Source of the DNA: Candidatus Pedobacter colombiensis
GTDB taxonomy: Bacteria; Bacteroidota; Bacteroidia; Sphingobacteriales; Sphingobacteriaceae
DNA length: 64,000 nucleotides
Direction: 5' to 3'
Assembly: GCA_029202485.1 (NCBI GenBank)
Contig: CP119313.1
Coordinates: 3,782,001-3,846,000, forward strand
Each line of letters opens with the position of its first letter. The first letter of the stretch is position 1. This document shows positions 34,177-43,844 of this stretch, piece after piece. Both the position numbers and the translations under genes were made by a program. A model generated the notes under the pieces. It did not search any database. It was not told where the DNA came from and was given only the letters and a program-made list of their open reading frames with translations.

Positions 34177-35141
34177 TGTTGTTTTAATACTATTCTTTTA
34201 AAAAAATCCTGCATAAAACCTAAGCCATAGGCTGTCAGTTGAATAAACGCAGCAATAATACTCAAAAATGCAACCTTTAACGATTTATTAACCCACCATG
34301 AATGAAAAAATATCAACATTAGGTATAACAACAGTATAAAGTTACACAAATACGCTAAAGGACAATAAAATATATTCATCAGCACTGTAAATATTATGCC
34401 ACAGGTAAAAACTGCAGGAAAAAAATGAACCAGTTTTAGCTCCGCCGGAAAATGTTTATAAATATTTATCCTTGCCCTTCCAAAAAAGTGCAGTTGTTTA
34501 TAAAACTGAACAAAACTTGTACGTCTTTTATGATAAACAACAGCGCCCGGAATCAATCCGATCTTAAATCCATTCGAATGAATGCGAATACTATATTCAA
34601 TATCCTCCCCTAGTCTGGTTAAAATGAAGCCGCCAACTTTTTGCCAAACCTCACGCGATACCCCCATATTAAAACTCCGGGGATGAAACTGCCCCAAGTG
34701 TTTTTTATTACCCCTGATGCCTCCAGTAGTAAAAGGGGAAGTCATGGCGTAACTGATTGCCTTCTGGACCGGTGTAAAACTCTTATGTGCAGCATCAGGG
34801 CCACCATAGGCATCCAGTTTATGCTCAAAAAGATAGTTCTTTACAATTTCCAGGTAATCTTCAGGAATCAGACAATCGGAATCAAAGATCACAAAGAAAT
34901 CTCCTTTGGCACGTTCGAAACCATAATTCCGTGCAAAGCCTTGTCCCTCGTTAGGTTTAAAAAAATACTTTACATCCAGTTTATTGGTATATTTTTCTAC
35001 AATAGCCTTCGCATCATTTACAGATCCATCTTCGATAACCAGAACCTCAAACTGTGTATAGGTTTGCTTGGTGAGGGTATTTAATAATTCGTCTATTTCC
35101 TGCGGACGGTTATATAGCGGAATAATGATAGAAAAAAACAT
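34173..35141 (-). CDS. Glycosyltransferase family 2, membrane-associated
   Basis: 322 residues. The GT-A nucleotide-binding start is S-I-I-I-P-L-Y-N-R-P, with E-D-G-S at about 37-40 and the metal motif D-S-D at about 88-90 (V-I-F-D-S-D-C-L-I-P). The acceptor-side motif E-D-I-E-Y-S-I-R lies in the second half. The last ~90 residues hold two to three membrane segments. It probably adds sugars to a lipid-linked glycan at the inner membrane. It lies three bases after the other glycosyltransferase gene. Confidence 0.92.
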   Translation of the reverse strand: MFFSIIIPLYNRPQEIDELLNTLTKQTYTQFEVLVIEDGSVNDAKAIVEKYTNKLDVKYFFKPNEGQGFARNYGFERAKGDFFVIFDSDCLIPEDYLEIVKNYLFEHKLDAYGGPDAAHKSFTPVQKAISYAMTSPFTTGGIRGNKKHLGQFHPRSFNMGVSREVWQKVGGFILTRLGEDIEYSIRIHSNGFKIGLIPGAVVYHKRRTSFVQFYKQLHFFGRARINIYKHFPAELKLVHFFPAVFTCGIIFTVLMNIFYCPLAYLCNFILLLYLMLIFFHSWWVNKSLKVAFLSIIAAFIQLTAYGLGFMQDFFKRIVLKQQ

Positions 35142-35144
35142 GGA

Positions 35145-36098
35145 TTAAATGATTTCCTTTTCAATCAGGTAATGGTTGCGTTCGGGAGCATTTCTGGTAA
35201 CGAGCTCTGCCACAAATCCCGTCAGGAATAGCTGCGAGCCAACTATTATAGCGACAAGGGCTATATAAAACAAAGGCTGAGCAGTCACATCTCTCTTATA
35301 AGGAATACTCATTGAGATATGATACAGCTTCTCACCTATTAGCCACAAAGCCATAAACGTACCTATCAAAAAACTCAAAACGCCCAGTGAACCAAAAAAG
35401 TGCATGGGTCTTTTCCCAAACTTGCCAACAAAAAATATCGACAGCAAATCCAGAAAACCATTGATAAAACGGCTGAGACCAAATTTAGTTACCCCGTATT
35501 TACGGGCTCTATGCTCCACAACCTGCTCTCCTATCTTCTTAAAGCCTGCCCATTTCGCGATTACTGGAATGTAACGGTGCATTTCACCATAAACCTCAAT
35601 GGTTTTAACCACATCTTTCCGGTATGCTTTTAGTCCGCAGTTGAAATCGTTGAGTTGTATGCCGGACATGCGACGTGTTGCGGCATTAAACAATTTAGTC
35701 GGTATAGTTTTTGAAATCGGATCATAACGTTTCTTTTTCCAGCCAGAAATGATATCCAGCTTTTCCTCATTGATTCTGCGATACAGTTCCGGTATTTCAT
35801 CCGGGCTGTCCTGCAAATCAGCATCCATAGTAATGATAACGTTTCCTTCAGCTGCAGCAAAAGCTACATTTAAAGCTGCTGATTTACCATAATTTCTTCT
35901 GAATTTAATAGCTTTTACAGCATTGTACTCCTTTTTCAATTCTTCAATTACTGACCAGGATGAATCTGTACTTCCATCATCAACAAAAAGAATTTCATAA
36001 GAAAAGTTATTTTCCCGCATCACCTTCGCTATCCAGGTGGTTAATTCGGGAAGAGACTCATCTTCATTATATAATGGGATTACAACAGAAATATCCAT
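35145..36098 (-). CDS. Glycosyltransferase family 2, polyprenyl-phosphate type (GtrB/DPM1-like)
   Basis: 317 residues. Start M-D-I-S-V-V-I-P-L-Y-N-E-D; V-D-D-G-S-T-D at about 39-45; metal motif D-A-D-L-Q-D at about 93-98; K-F-R-R-N-Y-G-K motif in between. Two membrane segments near the C-terminus (about 230-255 and 270-295) follow, the layout of GtrB/ArnC/DPM1-like enzymes. These load a sugar (often glucose, mannose or aminoarabinose) onto undecaprenyl phosphate at the inner membrane. First gene of the run that continues through dxr and rseP to hscB. Confidence 0.93.
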   Translation of the reverse strand: MDISVVIPLYNEDESLPELTTWIAKVMRENNFSYEILFVDDGSTDSSWSVIEELKKEYNAVKAIKFRRNYGKSAALNVAFAAAEGNVIITMDADLQDSPDEIPELYRRINEEKLDIISGWKKKRYDPISKTIPTKLFNAATRRMSGIQLNDFNCGLKAYRKDVVKTIEVYGEMHRYIPVIAKWAGFKKIGEQVVEHRARKYGVTKFGLSRFINGFLDLLSIFFVGKFGKRPMHFFGSLGVLSFLIGTFMALWLIGEKLYHISMSIPYKRDVTAQPLFYIALVAIIVGSQLFLTGFVAELVTRNAPERNHYLIEKEII

Positions 36099-36128
36099 GT
36101 GTGCTTATAAACGCTAAAAAACCAAATG

Positions 36129-36136
36129 CAAACTTA
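36129..36136 (-). promoter_or_regulatory. Probable -7 promoter element before the glycosyltransferase-to-hscB gene run
   Basis: On the minus strand TAAGTTTG matches TAnnTTTG exactly, 31 bases before the start codon. No TTTG box is present at the right distance upstream, so only half of the promoter pattern is met. Confidence 0.45.
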
Positions 36137-36186
36137 GAGAAATAAAATGTCCTTCCGTTAAATCCGAAGAAAATTTTATATTATAT

Positions 36187-36222
36187 ACAGATGCCGGCCC
36201 CAAATTGAAAGCCGGCATCTGT
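36187..36222. terminator. Terminator after the TlpA-type gene
   Basis: Perfect 12-bp GC-rich inverted repeat (36187-36198 and 36211-36222, ACAGATGCCGGC and its complement), 28 bases after the stop of the minus-strand TlpA-like gene, followed on that strand by an AT-rich tract. Confidence 0.7.
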
Positions 36223-36249
36223 TTTTACGTTGTAAAACTAATACACATT

Positions 36250-37494
36250 CTATTTCAATAGCCTATCAAGCTGTTTTCGTAGCTCAGGATCGGAAGGTCT
36301 CTTTGCGTCGCCAGAAACGATTTTTCCCGCCGGATCGATCAAAATAAACCTTGGAATAGAATTAATGTTAAACTTTTTCACAAAATCAGAACTAAAATCC
36401 TTATCGGCCATTAGCTGAATTCCTTGCAGCTTATTGTCCTTTACATAACTAATCCATTTGGCTTTGTCGGCAATACGGTCAACAGAAAGACTTACAAAAT
36501 GGATATTTTTACCATGATAATCATCTTCTACTTTAGTTAAGAAGGGTATCTCGGCTTTGCAAGGTCCACACCAGGTAGCCCACACATCAATGTAAACGTA
36601 CTTACCACGTAATGATTTTAAAGCAATCTGCTTTCCATTTACATCAGTATAATTAAAATCCGGTGAAAGTGAATTTCCAACCATCATTTTATAATTTGCG
36701 TATACTTCTTCTATCTCCTTTTTATACACAGGATTAGTAGCTTTGGCCATGAAATTCCGGTAAGCATCTTCTTTAGCTGAAACATTTCTTACCATTTTAA
36801 TGATAGTACCCGTTGTCTGATAGGTCAGATAATCCTTTACAAAACCTGCAGAAAGTTCATTCTCTATCACTTTGAGCTTTACTACATTATTGCCTTCATA
36901 GCCCAATGTAGTATCTGCTTTGTATTTGGTATTTCTCAAATCCGTAATCCTGCTATCCAACCAGGTTCTATAAGCAGCAGATCTCTTAAACAAGGCTTCG
37001 TCATTCAAATTGGCCCCATCATCAATCATTTTCTTTAACTTACTTCTTTCTTCCGGTTCCATACGCTTCACAAAAGCTTTTTTCTGGGCAGAATCTATTA
37101 ATTTATGAAAATCCGGAGCACCTTTTTTTTCTGTCAGGAGCTTCATCAGATTCTCCATCCCAACAGAGTCCATACCATATACTCCGACATATCTGCTAAG
37201 AACCTGACGGGCATAAAAATCAACATCTTTTAGCATCAGTGATTTAACAGCAATATCCGTTTCCGCATCTGCCTTAACCTTCATAGCCGCTTTAAACTCC
37301 TCCAGCTTCCCGAGCACTTCTGTAGATGGCGTCACATACAATTTATGCAGATAATCGCCATTCGCCATTGGTATATATCTGGCTAAAACCTGCTCTTTAT
37401 CTTTTAACAGATCATCCGTTAGTCCATTTTTACTTTGCGTAAAACCTGAAAGCGCAGATATACTTAATATGGTGGTAATAATAATTGATTTCAT
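36250..37494 (-). CDS. Exported TlpA-like thioredoxin-family protein
   Basis: Signal peptide at 1-19 (ends G-F-T-Q). Residues about 25-275 are a helical region found in Bacteroidota TlpA-like proteins; I know no function for it. The thioredoxin fold is at about 278-414 with active-site W-C-G-P-C at 308-312 and the cis-proline in S-I-P-R-F. It should be a periplasmic thiol-disulfide oxidoreductase. It is last in the SusC-SusD-TlpA gene order, which recurs in Pedobacter and relatives. It lies 21 bases after the SusD gene. Confidence 0.9.
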   Translation of the reverse strand: MKSIIITTILSISALSGFTQSKNGLTDDLLKDKEQVLARYIPMANGDYLHKLYVTPSTEVLGKLEEFKAAMKVKADAETDIAVKSLMLKDVDFYARQVLSRYVGVYGMDSVGMENLMKLLTEKKGAPDFHKLIDSAQKKAFVKRMEPEERSKLKKMIDDGANLNDEALFKRSAAYRTWLDSRITDLRNTKYKADTTLGYEGNNVVKLKVIENELSAGFVKDYLTYQTTGTIIKMVRNVSAKEDAYRNFMAKATNPVYKKEIEEVYANYKMMVGNSLSPDFNYTDVNGKQIALKSLRGKYVYIDVWATWCGPCKAEIPFLTKVEDDYHGKNIHFVSLSVDRIADKAKWISYVKDNKLQGIQLMADKDFSSDFVKKFNINSIPRFILIDPAGKIVSGDAKRPSDPELRKQLDRLLK

Positions 37495-37515
37495 AACAAT
37501 ATTTATAAAATGATT

Positions 37516-38850
37516 TTAATTGATTTCCATTTGAGGATTAAAACGTCTTACCCTTGTAGGTATTTGAAACGTATATTCCTTACTATGTGGCTTTAAAGTT
37601 GTCAATATAACTCCGCTTTTTTTATTCACACGAATGACTTCAGACATGCGTCCTTCTCTATCCAGTCGTTTCATATCCATCCACCTTTGTCCACTGTATG
37701 CAAGCTCACGTCTGCGTTCGGCAAGTACAATGGCAAGCGCAGCTTCTGAATTGCCGGCTGTTAAATCCTGGTAATTGACAGTTTTAATCCTTTTCTTTCT
37801 GATTTTGTTAACCGTTTCCATGGCTTTAGGCACATCATTACCCCGGGCTGCCGCTTCAGCTACATTCAGATAAAGTTCCTGGAACGTGATTCCAAAATTA
37901 GCCCTTCCCGGAGGCACAGCTCTGTTTAGCCCTTTAGCATTGGTACTCGTAAGCAAAGAGTAGCGAAGATCAGTCGCATTAAAATACGTCTTCAAATCAT
38001 CAGAGTACAATAAAAAAGCAGGAACACCATAATACTCGCTTGCACGTTGCCATAGAATTTCAGGATTTAAATCGGTAACCGGCATCCCGTTTTTATTTGT
38101 GTATGTATTGTAATCCAGCAACTGGTGATTGGCTTTAAGGCCTAGCTCGGCATATTTAGCAGCATTTGGGTAATCAGCCATATAAAGGTAAATCCTGGAC
38201 AGCAAACCATAAGCTGCAGCCTTAGTACCGCGATATCTGTTAAGATTACTTAGCGGCAGGTATTCGGAAGCCATCATCGTATTATTAACAATAGTATCTA
38301 AAGTTGCACGAAGCCCGGAGCGCGGTGGTGTAGATCCGGTGACATCGCTGGAAGTTACCAATGGCAGGCCTGGATCTGCCCCTGCTGTAGCAGGATCATA
38401 AGCTTTGGCAAAAACAGTGAGCAATGTAAAATAAGCATCTGAGCGTACCAATAATGCCTCCCCCAATACTTCCTTCTTCCTCTGTTCGGGCGCATCTTTG
38501 GTCTGCATTGCATTTTTAACAATCACATTCGCATCATAAATAACACGGTATAACAGTCCCCATATTGCAGGACTTACCTGATCATTCAGATCTATTTCTC
38601 TTCGCCAAAGGAACATATTCGCATCAATACTAGGTGCTACCGGTGAATATTCACCATAATAATCATCCGTGCAATACATCAATGCCGAAGGAAATGTTTG
38701 TGTCATCGTTGGCGAGTTTAACATATTTTCGTAATCTGAGAGTTTTTCGGGAAGTATCACCCCTTTAGGCTTAACCTCTAAAAAGTCTTTACAGGAAGCT
38801 ATGCCCATCAACATTAATGCATTAAATATGTAGAATAATATCTTTTTCAT
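37516..38850 (-). CDS. SusD/RagB-family outer-membrane lipoprotein
   Basis: 444 residues, at the short end of the family. Lipobox I-A-S-C with Cys20, then K-D-F-L-E-V-K-P-K-G, a typical SusD start. The helical core has E-A-L-L-V-R-S-D-A-Y-F-T-L-L and the C-terminal part has L-A-E-R-R-R-E-L-A-Y-S-G-Q-R-W-M-D, a strongly conserved SusD motif. It pairs with the SusC protein encoded 13 bases upstream. Confidence 0.94.
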   Translation of the reverse strand: MKKILFYIFNALMLMGIASCKDFLEVKPKGVILPEKLSDYENMLNSPTMTQTFPSALMYCTDDYYGEYSPVAPSIDANMFLWRREIDLNDQVSPAIWGLLYRVIYDANVIVKNAMQTKDAPEQRKKEVLGEALLVRSDAYFTLLTVFAKAYDPATAGADPGLPLVTSSDVTGSTPPRSGLRATLDTIVNNTMMASEYLPLSNLNRYRGTKAAAYGLLSRIYLYMADYPNAAKYAELGLKANHQLLDYNTYTNKNGMPVTDLNPEILWQRASEYYGVPAFLLYSDDLKTYFNATDLRYSLLTSTNAKGLNRAVPPGRANFGITFQELYLNVAEAAARGNDVPKAMETVNKIRKKRIKTVNYQDLTAGNSEAALAIVLAERRRELAYSGQRWMDMKRLDREGRMSEVIRVNKKSGVILTTLKPHSKEYTFQIPTRVRRFNPQMEIN

Positions 38851-38863
38851 ATCAATTAGGTTA

Positions 38864-41800
38864 TTAGAAATTAGTAGACAGTGTTAAACTATAAAAAGCC
38901 TGTTGAGGCATTGATCTGATTCCAGTTCGTTTGTCGATTGACTCTGAATCTATACTGTTTCCACTAAATGTATATTTGAAAGGGTTTTGTGCCTGGAAGC
39001 GGATTTGCGTATTACTGATACCAGCCTTTTTTAAGGTCTCACTTTTTAGGTTGTAAGTCAAAATGATATCTCTTAACCTAATGTAATCTGCTTTTCTAAC
39101 AAAACGGTCGCCATACGTGTAACCATATTTTGCAGCAAAGCCATAATATCCCGGAGTACCATATTCTGGAAATCCAGGTATAGAAGTATACAGCTCATCT
39201 CCCTTTTGTTTCCAGTAATTAGCTGATCCCTTTAATGCATAACCATAATTTACATCATCAGGATTAGGCTGTTGTACACGCATCACATGCCCGCCATAAT
39301 ACATAAATAGAAAAGAGAAGTCAAATGCTCCTACAGAAAACTGGTTATTTAAACCTACCACGTACTTTGGCGTAGTTGTTCCACTATATTTCAGGTCTTC
39401 AAAATCAACATCTACAATGGCATCGCCATAAGTATTCATAATTTTGACATCACCATTTCTATCATATACTCCAGGCTGACCTTTATCATTTAAACCTGCG
39501 TATTTATAACTAAACAGGGCATTCATTGGATAACCTTTCTGAAGGTCTGTACCATCAACCATATTTACGGAAGACGTTTTATCTTTTGTTTGAACAGCCA
39601 GCACTTTATTTTTATTAAAAGATGCAGTTATGCCTGTGCGCCAGCTGAAGCTCCTTGAGCTGAAATTCGAACTGTTGATCATTAACTCAAGACCTTTATT
39701 TTCGATAGCGGCAGTATTGGCATTGTATTGATTGAAACCTAATGTTGGATCGGCAGACATCATTCCAAATACATCCCTTGTTTTTTTATAATAAGCGTCA
39801 ACAGAGCCAGAAATTTTTCCCTCTAATAATCCGAAGTCTAAACCAAGATTATAATTCTGTGTGGTTTCCCAACGAATAGACTGGTTCTCTGGCGAGGCTA
39901 CGTCATAATACAATTGGGAAGTATTAAATACGGTATTTAAACCTGAATTGAGTAACAGAAAGGGCCCATTGACACTACTTGGCACATTTCCATTGAAACC
40001 AGTAGCCGCTCTAAGCTGTAAAGTGCTGATCCAGGTAAGTGGTTTGATAAATTCTTCTTCTGCCAGAACCCAGCTAAGTCCCGCAGACCATAGTGGTGTA
40101 TTTTTATACTTAGGATCTATTCCGAAAAGGTTTGACTGATCTATACGCAAACTTCCGGTTGCTACATAACGACGATCGTAAACATAGGTTCCTTGTCCAT
40201 AGAAAGAACGAAACCGTCTATCATTAGACAATTCAGAAAAATAATTTGTGCTTTTAAATCTTGTACCATCGTACGTACCCAACTCGGAGAAAACTGGCGG
40301 AGTATTTGTATTCAATACCTGCAAATTTACCGGCTTATTGATAAGTGACTGCCCATCATAGCCAAAGAAAGTCGTTTTATAAGATTCAGATTGTGTTTTT
40401 CGCTGTTCAACACCCAAAATTCCCGAAATGTTATGCTTCCTGTCTTTCGAATAATAATTCGCATTAAATTGCCCGCGTAAGGTATAAGCTAAGTTTTTTA
40501 TTGTCTGCTTGCTTAAAAAATCGCCCTGTGGCAAGTCCGTAAACATAGGTGTTCCTTTTACCGGATCTTTCTTTGCCTTTATATTAACCATATAACGAAC
40601 TCTGTAAGTCTTGTCTGTTTGCAGGTAGTCATTGATACCCTGCTCATTCTCATAAGCACCTCCCAGATCCAAATTCAACCAATTGGTAATTTTAGTATTT
40701 AAACGTCCCTGAGTTCTGAATGAATTGAGTGTAGTTTTATTAGAATTTGCATTTAGCTCGGCATAAGGATAATACAGCATGTCGTAAAGTCCTTTTGCTT
40801 TTGCAGCCTCATTATATGCTTTACTAACCGCATAAGAAGTCTCTTTACCTTCTCCATAAGTTGCAGGCAAAGCATTACCATAGTCATCCACCAAACGCTC
40901 ATAAGGTAAAAGGTCTTCATAGGGAGCTATCTTACCATTTTTCTTCTGATTATTTGTATAACTTGCCCTAAAATCCAAAGAGAACAAATTAGTCAACTGA
41001 TAAGTATTGGCCGCATTTAAGATAATCCTATCATTTTGGGAGGCTCTTTCTTTCGGTTTTTCTGTAATATAATTCAGGCCCAGCAAATAGGTGCTTTTAT
41101 CATTACCACCACTCACATCAAAATTAACCTGCTTCGTTAGTCTTTTTTGATAAAAGAGATTGGTATAATCTTTAAGATTGTTATATGAGCCGATTGCAGC
41201 AAGTTTCGCATCAGCCTGCTGCTGAGTTATCAGTTTATCACCCAGATCAAACAATACCATTTTTACTGGATCGATAGCACTATGATCCTGATAGTAATAT
41301 CGAGCATCATTACCTGATTTCACATAATCTTTATGAATCTGAATCATTTCTTCCGAACCAATATAATTCAGATTGCTAAAATCAGGCTTGGCCTCAAAAC
41401 CAAAAGTACTACGGAAATTAAAAACAGGCTTACCTATTTTCCCACGGCGTGTTTCGACCACGATTACCCCATTAGAGGCCTGGACACCATATATTGAAGC
41501 AGCAGCGGCATCTCTAAGCACCGATACGGAGACTACATCATTTGGATTGATGGTACTCAGGTCTATCTCTGTAGGGAATCCATCCACCACAATCAATGGT
41601 CTTTTAACTGCATCAAAAGTACTTACCCCGCGAATAGAAATCTCCCCTGAAATACTATTGTAAACAAGACCGGGTATTTTTCCTTCCAGGTTTTCCAAAA
41701 AATTACCTGTTACAGCTGTACGCTGATTATAATCCTTCTCCCCTATTGTACTGGCTGCACCTGTTAGCTGATCCTTTTTAACTTTCTGGTACCCCGTACT

Positions 41801-42448
41801 GATTACACCTACCTCTTCTAAATCTGCATTTGCAAGCTCAATACTAATATTCATTACGGCTTTTACTGGAACTTCTTTAGTTTTATAACCCAAATAAGAG
41901 ACTACCAGTACCGCTTTTTCATCAATTCCTGTGAATGCAAAACCACCGTTCGCATCAGTAATCACCAACCGGTCCAGGTTTTTAGCTTTTACCGTAGCAC
42001 CAGGTAAGGGCCGTCCCTGTTCATCACTTACTTTTCCGCGAACGTCAATTCTGGCAAAATAGGAATTCACCATATCCAATAAGGTTTCTTCCTTCCTTGC
42101 AATAATCACAGCCTTATATTTTAAGGTATAAACCAGATGCTGGTTACGAAACATTTGGTTCAAAACTGTTTCCAATTGTTGCTGTTTTGCATAGATCGTC
42201 ACCGGTTTTGCCATTTTCAGCATTTCATCTGAATAAAGAAAATCATAGCCGGTCTGTAATCGCAATTCATCAAATAACTGTAACAATGAAGCATTCTTTG
42301 CCGATATTGTAACCTTCTGCGCAACACTTTTAGCGCTCACTTGTATAAATAAGGCTGTCATTATGATGATGGTTAATCTCATAACACGTATTAATTGGCC
42401 CGACCCATAGGTTTTAAACCTATGTCGGGTTAGATCATAAAAATTCAT
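38864..42448 (-). CDS. SusC/RagA-family TonB-dependent receptor with N-terminal STN signalling domain
   Basis: 1194 residues. After a long signal region (about 1-45), residues about 50-120 form the STN domain (L-L-Q-L-F-D-E-L-R-L-Q-T-G-Y-D-F), which in FecA-like transducers contacts FecR. A carboxypeptidase-like domain (about 134-205, G-K-V-S-D-E-Q-G-R-P-L-P-G-A) and plug (V-V-D-G-F-P-T-E-I, S-V-L-R-D-A-A-A-A-S-I-Y-G) follow, then the barrel, ending in F. The STN domain and the FecI/FecR genes upstream indicate ligand-induced transcription of the locus. The substrate is unknown. Confidence 0.95.
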   Translation of the reverse strand: MNFYDLTRHRFKTYGSGQLIRVMRLTIIIMTALFIQVSAKSVAQKVTISAKNASLLQLFDELRLQTGYDFLYSDEMLKMAKPVTIYAKQQQLETVLNQMFRNQHLVYTLKYKAVIIARKEETLLDMVNSYFARIDVRGKVSDEQGRPLPGATVKAKNLDRLVITDANGGFAFTGIDEKAVLVVSYLGYKTKEVPVKAVMNISIELANADLEEVGVISTGYQKVKKDQLTGAASTIGEKDYNQRTAVTGNFLENLEGKIPGLVYNSISGEISIRGVSTFDAVKRPLIVVDGFPTEIDLSTINPNDVVSVSVLRDAAAASIYGVQASNGVIVVETRRGKIGKPVFNFRSTFGFEAKPDFSNLNYIGSEEMIQIHKDYVKSGNDARYYYQDHSAIDPVKMVLFDLGDKLITQQQADAKLAAIGSYNNLKDYTNLFYQKRLTKQVNFDVSGGNDKSTYLLGLNYITEKPKERASQNDRIILNAANTYQLTNLFSLDFRASYTNNQKKNGKIAPYEDLLPYERLVDDYGNALPATYGEGKETSYAVSKAYNEAAKAKGLYDMLYYPYAELNANSNKTTLNSFRTQGRLNTKITNWLNLDLGGAYENEQGINDYLQTDKTYRVRYMVNIKAKKDPVKGTPMFTDLPQGDFLSKQTIKNLAYTLRGQFNANYYSKDRKHNISGILGVEQRKTQSESYKTTFFGYDGQSLINKPVNLQVLNTNTPPVFSELGTYDGTRFKSTNYFSELSNDRRFRSFYGQGTYVYDRRYVATGSLRIDQSNLFGIDPKYKNTPLWSAGLSWVLAEEEFIKPLTWISTLQLRAATGFNGNVPSSVNGPFLLLNSGLNTVFNTSQLYYDVASPENQSIRWETTQNYNLGLDFGLLEGKISGSVDAYYKKTRDVFGMMSADPTLGFNQYNANTAAIENKGLELMINSSNFSSRSFSWRTGITASFNKNKVLAVQTKDKTSSVNMVDGTDLQKGYPMNALFSYKYAGLNDKGQPGVYDRNGDVKIMNTYGDAIVDVDFEDLKYSGTTTPKYVVGLNNQFSVGAFDFSFLFMYYGGHVMRVQQPNPDDVNYGYALKGSANYWKQKGDELYTSIPGFPEYGTPGYYGFAAKYGYTYGDRFVRKADYIRLRDIILTYNLKSETLKKAGISNTQIRFQAQNPFKYTFSGNSIDSESIDKRTGIRSMPQQAFYSLTLSTNF

Positions 42449-42590
42449 AAATTTGTTTAGTTTGGGTTGTGTTGATAATTATTGTTTAGTCGCAATTCTG
42501 TTAACCGCTTCCCGAACACTAAGCCAGGGGCCTCTCACCGCCTCTGGTTTTTGTTCTTCATTTTTTGGCTCTCGCCCATTCAAGTAAATT

Positions 42591-43766
42591 TTATATCACT
42601 ATGATCTTCCTCCCTTCAACTTTAAATTTCACTAATTTTGTTGATTCCAGCATTTCAAGTACATCAGCTACGTTTTTATACCGACTAATGGTGCCGCCAA
42701 AACGGTCTTTACTTATTTCCCCTTTGTATATCACTTCAACATCATACCATCGCGATAACTTGCGCATAATAGAGGAAAGTGACTCGCTATTAAACTTAAA
42801 ATATCCATTCTTCCAGGCCACAGCCTCTTCTATATCTGCCTGATTGATTTTTATTGATCCATCAGCTAAAACAGCCTGCTGACCGGGTTTTAAGATCGCA
42901 AAAGCATGACTTGCATTGCTGTAATCGGCCAGGCTAACGCGCACGCTACCTTCCAACAAGGTCGTTTTAGTTTTGTCTTCATCACCATAAGCATTAATAT
43001 TAAAATGCGTACCAAGTACTTCAACGTCCTGTTTATTTGTTTGAACTATAAATGGATGTGACCTATCTTTTGTTACTTCAAAATATGCCTCGCCTATTAA
43101 CTGAACCTTACGTTGATTAAGGCCCGCAAAATCAGATGAAAATTTGATGCTTGAGGCAGCATTTAACCATACCTTACTTCCGTCGGGTAATACGACCTGA
43201 TATTGTCCACCTTTTGGTGTGCTTATCATATTTAAACGATTTTCATTACCCCCTGCCACTGATTCACCTTTCACTTCATAAACCAGTTGTCCGTCTGAAG
43301 TTTTGTGAATACTAATCCCATGTTCATCTGCCAACTGGCCATTCAAAGCATCTGATAAATTAATCTGCTTACCATTCGATAACGTTAGGGTTGCGGTATT
43401 TTTACCTACGGCGATGTTTTTAGCATCAGCAAGATCACCCGTAAAAAGACTACCTGTACCTGCTTTAAATAACACCGAAGCTCCAACAATCAAAAGTATT
43501 GCAGCAGCGGCCACCATACGGTACCATGACTTAGTATTTATATGGCTATGATATTCTGGTAAATTTCCTGTAGTAATTTTAGACTGAATACCATCAAACA
43601 ATCTTGACTTAACATCCTCAGCATTTTCGGGCTTAGATGTAAATATAACTTCAGGTTCATTATCAGCATTTAATGCAGACCAGTCATGCAACTTTCTCTT
43701 CTCTTCGGCAGTTGCTTCTCCTGCTAAAAACTTTTTTGCTAAACCTTTTGCTTCCTCTTTATTCAT
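42591..43766 (-). CDS. FecR-type anti-sigma factor / signal transducer
   Basis: The start is M-N-K-E-E-A-K-G; an ATG two codons earlier is possible. The cytoplasmic N-terminal part (about 1-80) would hold the sigma factor, the membrane segment is at about 88-104 (A-A-A-A-I-L-L-I-V-G) and the periplasmic FecR domain is at about 185-285 (L-I-G-E-A-Y-F-E-V and V-L-G-T-H-F-N-I-N). A DUF4974 domain closes the protein (L-S-S-I-M-R-K-L-S-R-W-Y-D-V-E-V). It should relay the signal from the STN domain of the SusC protein downstream to the sigma factor upstream. It is the middle gene of the cascade. Confidence 0.94.
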   Translation of the reverse strand: MNKEEAKGLAKKFLAGEATAEEKRKLHDWSALNADNEPEVIFTSKPENAEDVKSRLFDGIQSKITTGNLPEYHSHINTKSWYRMVAAAAILLIVGASVLFKAGTGSLFTGDLADAKNIAVGKNTATLTLSNGKQINLSDALNGQLADEHGISIHKTSDGQLVYEVKGESVAGGNENRLNMISTPKGGQYQVVLPDGSKVWLNAASSIKFSSDFAGLNQRKVQLIGEAYFEVTKDRSHPFIVQTNKQDVEVLGTHFNINAYGDEDKTKTTLLEGSVRVSLADYSNASHAFAILKPGQQAVLADGSIKINQADIEEAVAWKNGYFKFNSESLSSIMRKLSRWYDVEVIYKGEISKDRFGGTISRYKNVADVLEMLESTKLVKFKVEGRKIIVI

Positions 43767-43844
43767 AACCATGGGCGTTTGAATGTATAGAGTATGAACC
43801 AGGCGATTTACCCTTAGTGCAAAATGAAAATATTTTTAAAATAC

